Below are positions 39,401 to 48,400 of a DNA stretch of 64,000 nucleotides, in pieces. A program made the translations under genes and the position numbers. The DNA lies in assembly GCA_947452995.1 (NCBI GenBank), contig CANGEV010000001.1, forward strand, positions 248,001-312,000. Reading direction: 5' to 3'. The DNA comes from Chitinophagales bacterium (GTDB lineage Bacteria > Bacteroidota > Bacteroidia > Chitinophagales > CAIODY01). Each line of letters begins with the position of its first letter. Position 1 is the first letter of the stretch. The notes below the pieces were generated by a model. The model was not told the DNA's origin. It saw only the letters and a list, made by a program, of their open reading frames with translations, and searched no databases.

Positions 39401-42400
39401 TCCTGTTGATTGAATACCAACAGGCACACTGACAGTCCAATTAAATTGCGTATTAGGTGTCGAAGAACTTACACTAACAGATGCCGAGCTCGACCCACTG
39501 CAAATCGTTTGCGTTGGAATACTAAAGCTTACTACCGGTGAAGGATTTACTGTAATATTGATTGGAACGATAATCCCTACACAACCTAAATAACTTGGCG
39601 TTACTGAATACGTTAATACACCAGCGTTTGCCAAAGTATTATTCAATAACATTGATGGAATTGGATTAGACGTTCCTAAAGTTGTATATCCTGAAATACC
39701 AACTGATACCGAACTTGCATTCCAAGAATAAGTAGTACCTGCAATTGTCGTACTTATAGGTAAAGCGGCGAAAGATGTCCCTGAGCAAATCGTTGTATCA
39801 AGCGGTAAGGTGATATTCGGTAAAGGAGTAACTTTTATTGCGTACAACTTTTTAGGGCCATCACATCCATTCAAGCTTGGTGTAATTTCAAATACAACTG
39901 AATCCAAATGATTCGTTGTATTGCTTAATGTCATAGCCGGAAGACTTCCTGTTCCGGAAGCAGCAGCTCCACCAATTGCGCCTGCACTTAAAAGATTCCA
40001 AGTATAGCTAGTCGCAGAAGGTGTGCTTGTGAAATTAACTACCGAAGAACTTGCTCCGCTACAAATAGTTTGCTTGAGAATGGCATTGGTAATTTGTGGC
40101 AAAGGTTTCACAGCAATGGTATAGGTAGCTGTTGGACCGGTACAAGCTAATACGCTTGCTGTAGCTACATAATTTACATTCGTAGTCGAAGTATTATTAT
40201 TAATCAAAATTTGCGCACCAATTGTACCTGTACCAGAAAGTACGGCTCCGTTAATACCGGCCGGCGGAGTACATGTCCAAGCAAAGCTTACGTTTGCAGT
40301 TGTACTTGTTAAATTTACCGTTTGTGAAGGTGAACCAGAACATATCGATTGATTCGCTAGGCTAAAATTAGTTACAGGCGCTGGTGCAATTTGAATATTC
40401 TGTGTGATCGGGGCGCTATTACAACTAATACCATTCGACAAGGTATGTCCAACAATTGTGTAGGTAACAACTTGCGGAGTATTCGTCGTATTCACCAAAG
40501 TTTGATTGATCAGTGAACCTCCAGAAGCAGAAGCACCAGTTACACCTGAAGGCGAATTTACTGTCCAAGTATAGGTCGTTCCAGTAACATTTGAATTTAG
40601 TTGAATCGACGTATTAGCACCCGAACAAATAGTAGTCGCAAGCGGTGTTGCGGTAATACTTATCGGAGGATTAACCGTTACACTGTAATTAGCTGTAGAT
40701 CCAGGACAAGTTACAGAACCTGCTAAGGCTGCGCCCACATTAAAGTTTAATACAACAGGAGCATTGGTATTATTCGTAAAGGTTTGAGAAGGAATAGAAG
40801 CATTTCCAGTAGTAACCAAACCAAGACCACTTATGGAAGCTGGATAGCTAATATTCCAAGTAAAATTAACAGGACTAGAAGTAGAAGTTATATTAACTAA
40901 ATTAGTCGCGGTACCACTACAAATAACTTGATTTGGTAAACTAAATAAGATGTTCGGCGCAGGATTAACATAGATGGTATACGTTACACTAGAGCCCACA
41001 CAAGCATTAGCAGTAGGTGTTATGGTATAGGTAACACTTTGTTGTATGGATGAATTATTTACTAAAGTTTGGACAGGAATAAATGCTGAAGTGCCACTTG
41101 CAGTAAATCCGGAAACGGAGGCTGCACTTGGAACGGCAGTCCAGCTATACGTAGTGCCACTTGCCAAATTAGAAACGAAATTAACTTGTTGGGAAGCCGT
41201 ATTCGAACAAATGGTCTGATCTGCAGGTAATGTAATAACAGGAATAGGATTAACTATTTGCGTGAATACCATTGGACTTCCTACGCAACCTAAATAGCTA
41301 GGTATAGCTGTTTGTGAAACAGTGGCAATTGTATTACCCGGATTAACCAATACTTGTGCAGGAATAATACCTACTCCACTTGCAGGTGTATAGGCTAGCC
41401 CATTCGCGCTAGTTAATGTCCAACTAACAGTCGAACTGGCAGGAATTGCTGTTAAATTAATTGCATTTGTACTAGAGCCACTGCAAAGTGATTGACTCGC
41501 ACTTGCATTCGTTATTTGCGGGATTGGCTTTACATTTAATATATATGTTTTTGCTGGTCCTGTACATCCTAACACATGGGCATAGGCGGTATAGACAACA
41601 TTATTAACTGTCGCAGAAGTATTAATTAGTGTTTGCGCAGGAATTACTGAAGTACCGGAAACAGAATACCCTGAAACGCCTATTGATGAGGCGGTCCAAG
41701 TAAACAAGCTATCGGGAGTAGTTGACGAAAGAGAAACTGCGTTACTTTGCATACCAGAACAAAGTGAATCATTGGCCAAACTAAAATTCACAATCGGACT
41801 AGGGACCACATACAAGTCAATGGACAAGTTATTACCTGGACAAGTAACACCATTGAATGTTGCATTGGATGTTACATTATAAGTAACATACTGTAAAAGA
41901 TTAGATGCATTCGTTAAGCTTTGCGCAATCGTACTACCACTACTATTGGAATAACCAGTAACGGCACCAGATGTTACACAAGTCCAAGCATAAATTGTAG
42001 GACTCACCGTTGAATACAAATAAACACTAGAAGTCATCCCATTACAGATTGTATCAGCGAGTGCGCTTGCTGTAATTGTTGGAATAGGATTAACTTGAAC
42101 AATTGATGTACTTGGTGGACCACTACATATTAATCCATTATCATTTAAAGAAGCTATCGTTGTATAGGTTGCATTTTTAGGGCTATTGCTACTATTTACA
42201 AATAACTGTGGAGGAATAATTGCTGCACCAGACATTACAACTCCGGAATTACTTATACCTGCTGCAAGATTCAAATTCCAAGCATAAGTAACACCTGTAA
42301 CATTCGAATTGAAGGAGATTGTATTCGAAGATGTGTTAGAGCAAATAACTTGCGAAGTTGGAGAAACAATTACATTCGGAGTTGGTTCAACATAAAGGGT

Positions 42401-45400
42401 ATGCGTAATAGGAGTTCCTAAACAACCATTCGCAGATGGAGTTATGACGTATTGTACATTTTGCAAAACGTTGGACGTATTAACGATCGACTGAGAAGGT
42501 ATAGTAGCCGTATTATTATTAGGAACATATCCACTCAAGCTTATGGATGAACCAGTAGCAACCCAACTATAAGAAGTAACAATTGGACTTGGCAAATTAG
42601 ACGTAGCTGTATAAGAAATTGTATTTGCCCCTGAACAAACTTTTTGCGATGGTGTAACACTAATTACGGGAAGAGGATTTACATAATAGACATAATTTTT
42701 CGGAGGACCAGAACATCCATTCAAAGAAGGAATGATACTGATTACAACACTATCTACATGATTCGTTAAATTATTAAAAGTAAAGATTGGCAAATTGCCA
42801 GTTCCGCTAGTAGGAATAATATTAGTTACACTACCTGACGAGATTACGTTCCAAGTATAGGTTGCTCCAGAAGGATTGGATAACAAGCTAACTGGCGTCG
42901 TTGCAACTCCGCTACAAGCATTTTGCGTCAACACAGTATTCGTTATTACAGGCAATGGTTTCACCACTACTACAGCAGTATCGCTATTCGTACAACCCGT
43001 TACTGCAGTACCAACAACAGTATAGGTAGTTGTGGCATTAGGAGATACAACAGGATTAGCAATGGAAATATTACTTAAGCCGGTTGAAGGACTCCACAAA
43101 TAAGAAGTTGCACCACTTGCATTTATCGAAGCTGAACTTCCTTGACAAATAATAGCATGTGTGGCTTGAACAGATGGTGGTGCAATCACATGCGCAACAA
43201 TCGTATCAGTCGCAACACAATTCAATGTGCCAATAGAATAAACTATATTACAATTTCCAACACCAGGTGTATTTAATGGATTGAATATATTACTTATAAC
43301 TCCCATCCCACTCCATGTTCCTGTAAGAGGAGAAACAGGAGATAGATTTACACTAGCTCCGTTTGCACAAATTGTAAAATCAGCACCTGCATTTGGAATC
43401 GTTAAAGGTACCGTGGTAATTTGCATGGTGTCATAGCCCGTACATAAAGTAGTTGGATTCGTATATGAATAAACAAGTGTACTTGTGCCAATACCACTTG
43501 GCGTAAACACACCCGCACCATTCACCGTTCCGGCAGCTCCTGTCCCACTCCACGATCCGCCACTTGGTGTGGCGCCTAAAATAGTATAGTTGATTAACGA
43601 ATTACAAATTAATAAATCAGGACCCGCACTCACAACAGGCAAAGGATTTACCATTACACTTACTGTTGCAGTTTTACTACAATTAGTACTTGTATTCAGC
43701 CCTATGACCGTGTAGTTTGTATTTGTAATTGGTGAAGCCGATACAACGTTACTTGTTGTAGTATTTAAGCCTGCTGTAGGACTCCAAGTATAAGTATTCG
43801 CTCCACTGGCAGTTAAGCCAACAGATCCACCCGCACAGATTGTTGCAGTGCTCGGTGTAATAGTTATTGTTGGCAACGGATTAACAGTAACGATTGAAGT
43901 CGCACTCGCACTACAATTCGTTGCGCTATTTGTGCCTGTAACAATATAAGTAGTAGTCGCAGTAGGATTTGCATTAACAGTAGCACCTGAGATAGGAGAA
44001 AGGCCTGTTGTAGGTGTCCAGGTATAGGTATTAGCACCGCTAGCACTTAATGTAGCCGAAGAACCAATACAAATCTGTGGACTATTTACAACAATTACTG
44101 GGGCAGGATTAACTGTTACAATGGCCGTTGCGGTAGAACTACATCCAGTCGAGGTATTTGTCCCTTGAATGCTATATGTGGTAGTAGTACTTGGTGAAGC
44201 TTGAACAGGGAATGAAGTGGTTTGATTCAGACCAGTAGAAGGGCTCCATGTGAAGGTCAAATTAGTGGTAGGAGACGGTGTTAAAATTGCGGCAGTTGAA
44301 GAACCATTACAATAGCTCGCATTATTGACAGTAAAAACTGGAACAGGCTTAAAACTAACTACTGCAGTATCACTTTTACTACAACCATTAATTGAAGTAC
44401 CAGTTACGGTATAGGTGGTTGCAATTGTTGGAGTGGCAACCACAGTAGCTCCATTTGATGTATTTAATCCTGTATTTGGCGTCCAACTATATGAGTTGGC
44501 ACCCGATGCTGTTAAAGTAGCACTTGTTCCAGGACAAACCGATATCCCATTGGCAATCACGTTTGGTATCGCGTTAACCGTAACCACTGCAAGTGCTGTA
44601 TCTGTACAACCAGTGCTCGTATTCGTTCCTGTAACAATATAGGTAGTAGTAACAGTAGGGTTAGCATTGACGCTAGCGTTTATAGTAGAGTTTAACCCAG
44701 TGCTAGGCGTCCATACATACGTATTGGCACCAGAAGCATTCAACATTAAACTAGAGCCCGCGCAAATACTTCCACTATTCACTGTAACTGTTGGTGGTGT
44801 ATTAACAGTTACAATCGCATTTACTGAACTCGAACAATTGGTGGTTAAATTTGTCCCAACCACTGTATAGGTTGTAGTTATTGATGGATTAGCTAAAACT
44901 GAAACACCATTCGTTTGATTTAAACCTGCTGCAGGACTCCAAACATAACTCATATTAGCGCTCACGCTAGCGGTTAATGTTGGATAATTAGTTGATCCGC
45001 TACAATAAGAAGCATTATTTACAGTAAAGCTAGGATTGGTATTTACGGTTACTGTAATCTGCTTGGTCGCAATACAACCTTGTGCCGAAGTGCCTGTAAT
45101 AGTGTATACTGTTGTAATAGAAGGTGAAGCAATAACTGTTGCAGCATTCGTAACATTAAGTCCTGTTGAAGGTGTCCACGCATAGGAGTTTGCACCACTT
45201 GCAGTTATAGAAACTGAACCACCCGGACAAATAGATGCATTATTTGCATTAATGGTCGGAGGTGCATTCACAATAACATTTGCATAAGCAGTATCACTAC
45301 AACCATTCGCATCTGTTCCTGTCACCAAATAGGTTGTACTGGTAGCAGGACTTGCGGTAACATTATTTCCCGTGCTAGGACTTAAATTACTTGTAGGAGT

Positions 45401-48400
45401 CCAAGAGTAATTAGTGGCTCCGCTTGCGATAAGGTTAATATTTCCACCTGCACAAAAACTTCCACTATTAACGGTAACGTTTGGAGGTGTATTAAGAGTA
45501 ACAACAGCAGTTTGTGTACTAGAGCAACCATTAGCGTTTGTACCAACAACGGTATAGGTCGTAGTCGCACTTGGGAAGGCCTGAACCGAAGTTCCACTAG
45601 AAGCTGTTAAGGTAGATGTAGGCGACCAATTATAGGTAACGCCAGTAGCAACCGAAGCAGTGAGCGTCGCATAGGTAGCAGAACCATTGCAATAGCTTGC
45701 ATTCGGAACTGTGAATACTGGAAATACATTCATTGTAACGATAGCATTAGTTGATTTACTACAGCCATTAGAGGCTGTTCCAAGCACCGTATAGGTAGAA
45801 GTTATCGTAGGGGTTGCAAGTACCGTAGCACCAGTTGTTGTATTAAGATTTGTGGCAGGTGTCCATGTATAGGTATTTGCACCTGATGCTGTTAAAGTTG
45901 CAGTTGCTCCCGGACAAATAGTAGCGTTATTTACCGTTACATTCGGCAAAGGTAATACCGTCACGTTCGCTGTTGCAGTAGCAGTACATCCTGCAGCTGA
46001 AGTCCCTGTAACATTATAACTCGTAGTTGTTGTAGGATTTGCAGTTACTGTATTACCGGTTGTTGCAGAAAGTCCAGTTGAAGGCGACCATGTATATGTA
46101 TTTGCTCCTGTTGCTGTGAGCACTCCTGAAGCATTCTGGCAAATACTTAAATTATTGACACTAACAGTAGGCAAAGGCAAAACAGTTAATACAACGTTCG
46201 TACTTCCTTTACAACCATTTGCGTTCACACCTACAACAGTATAGGTTGTGGTTGTAGATGGATTCGCGTTTACACTTGCTCCCGTATTTTGCGTTAATCC
46301 CGTTGAAGGACTCCAAGTATAGGTCATCCCTGTAGATGGCGTAGCACTGAGGGTTGCAGCCGTTCCCAAACATGTTGTTTGCGCAGATGAAGAAACGACA
46401 GGTAATGGATTTACAGTAACGGTAATAGTTTGGCTTTTGCTACAACCGGTAACAGTATTTGTTCCTACAACTGTATAGATGGTAGTAGTTGTTGGATGCG
46501 CATAAATAGCTGCGCTCGTTGTTCCACTCAAACCTGTTGCCGGCGACCAAATATAGGTATTCGCACCGCTTGCGGTAAGTAAGGTACTATCTCCGGCGCA
46601 GATAGCGGTTGAACCAAGAATGCTAATCGTTGGAAGTGGATTCACCGTTAAAACACTGGTATCTTTATTTATACAGCCATTCGCATCGGTACCAGTAACA
46701 ATATAGCTTGTAGTAGTGGAAGGATTCGCAGAAATACTACTACCTGTTGTGGTTACTAAACCTGTTGAAGGCGACCATACATATGTATTCGCTCCCGTTA
46801 CCGTAAGAGTAGTAGAGCCGCCTGCACAAATAGTTGGGTTATTCGAAACAATCGTTGGCAATGCGTTTACAGTTACCACAACAGATTGTGTGGCATTACA
46901 AGAAGTGGTAGCGTTTGTACCTGTAACTTGATAGGTAGTTGTGACAGAAGGAGAGGCTGTAACAGAAGTTCCCGTACTTGCACTTAATCCTGTTGTCGGA
47001 GTCCAAGCATAAGTCAAGGTACTAGAAGAAGCTGTAAGTGTTCCTGAATTACCCTTACAAATCGAAATTGGTGGAACATTAAATACAGGCAAGGTATTCA
47101 CCGTAACGATATAAGTTGCTGTTTTGGAACAGCCGGTTGAAGTATTCGTACCAGTGACAGTATAGGTGGTTGTAACCGTAGGTTTCGCAACAACAATGCT
47201 TCCAGTACTAGCAGCTAAACCATTTGCAGCAGTCCATGTATAGGTATTGGCACCACTCGCGGTAAGCGTTGTACTATCTCCTAAACAGATGGTATTATTA
47301 CCGCTAATTGTTACGCTTGGCAAAGGCACTACTGTTGCTACAACAGAGGCAGTATTCGTACAGCCCGTTCCCGTATTAGTTCCAGTAACAGTATAGCTCG
47401 TTGTTACCGTTGAATTAACAATCGCATTATTTGAATTTAAAGGTCCAGTAATGGAAGGTGCTGCCGTCCAAATATATGTATTCGCACCCGTAACAGAAAT
47501 AGTTCCGCTACTACCGTTGCAGATGGTCGCCCCAATAGGAATTAAAACCGGAAGTGGACTAACTGTAACGACTTGTGTATCGCGCCCTACACAACCATTT
47601 GAATTAGTACCAACAACTACATAGCTTGTGGTTAGTGTGGGATTAGCGGTAACCGTTGCGTTGGTAGTTGAACTTAATGCAGAATTTGGTGACCACACAT
47701 ACGAATTTGCGCCACTAGCAGTCAATGTTGCAGAGGCTCCTATACAAATATTTCCATTCGCAGGTGATGGTGTTATGTTAACGGTAGGTAATGGATTCAC
47801 AGACACTACTACATTCTGCGTGGCGGAACAACCAGTAGCAGTATTCATTCCATTGAGTGTGTAGGTGGTGGTTACACTTGGAGAGGCAATCACACTCGCA
47901 CCTACAGAAGTATTTAGCCCAGTGCTAGGGCTCCAACTATACACATTCGCACCACTTGCATTTAAAGTTACATTACTGCCATAACAGAAATTCGCATTAC
48001 CCGAGAACAAGGTAGGTAATGGATTTACTACAATAACGGCATGAGCAGTATCTTGACATTGATTTAAATCTGTTCCTGTAACAATATAGGTTGTTGTAGT
48101 ACTTGGTGTGGCAACAACGATAGGAGAAGAACCCGAAGAAAGCGTTGCAAATGGTGACCAAGTATATGTATTTGCTCCTAATGCTGTCAATGACATACTA
48201 CTACCTGCACACAAACTTCCTGAATTTACCTTAACATTTGGTAATGGTTTAACAACAATTATTGCATGCGCTGTATCAGAGCAACTGGTAGCTCCATTTG
48301 TACCTGTAACAATATAAGTAGTATTTGCTGTTGGAAATACCACAACACTATTGCCAATATTCGAACTGATCGTGCTTGCAGGCGACCAAGAATAACTACT

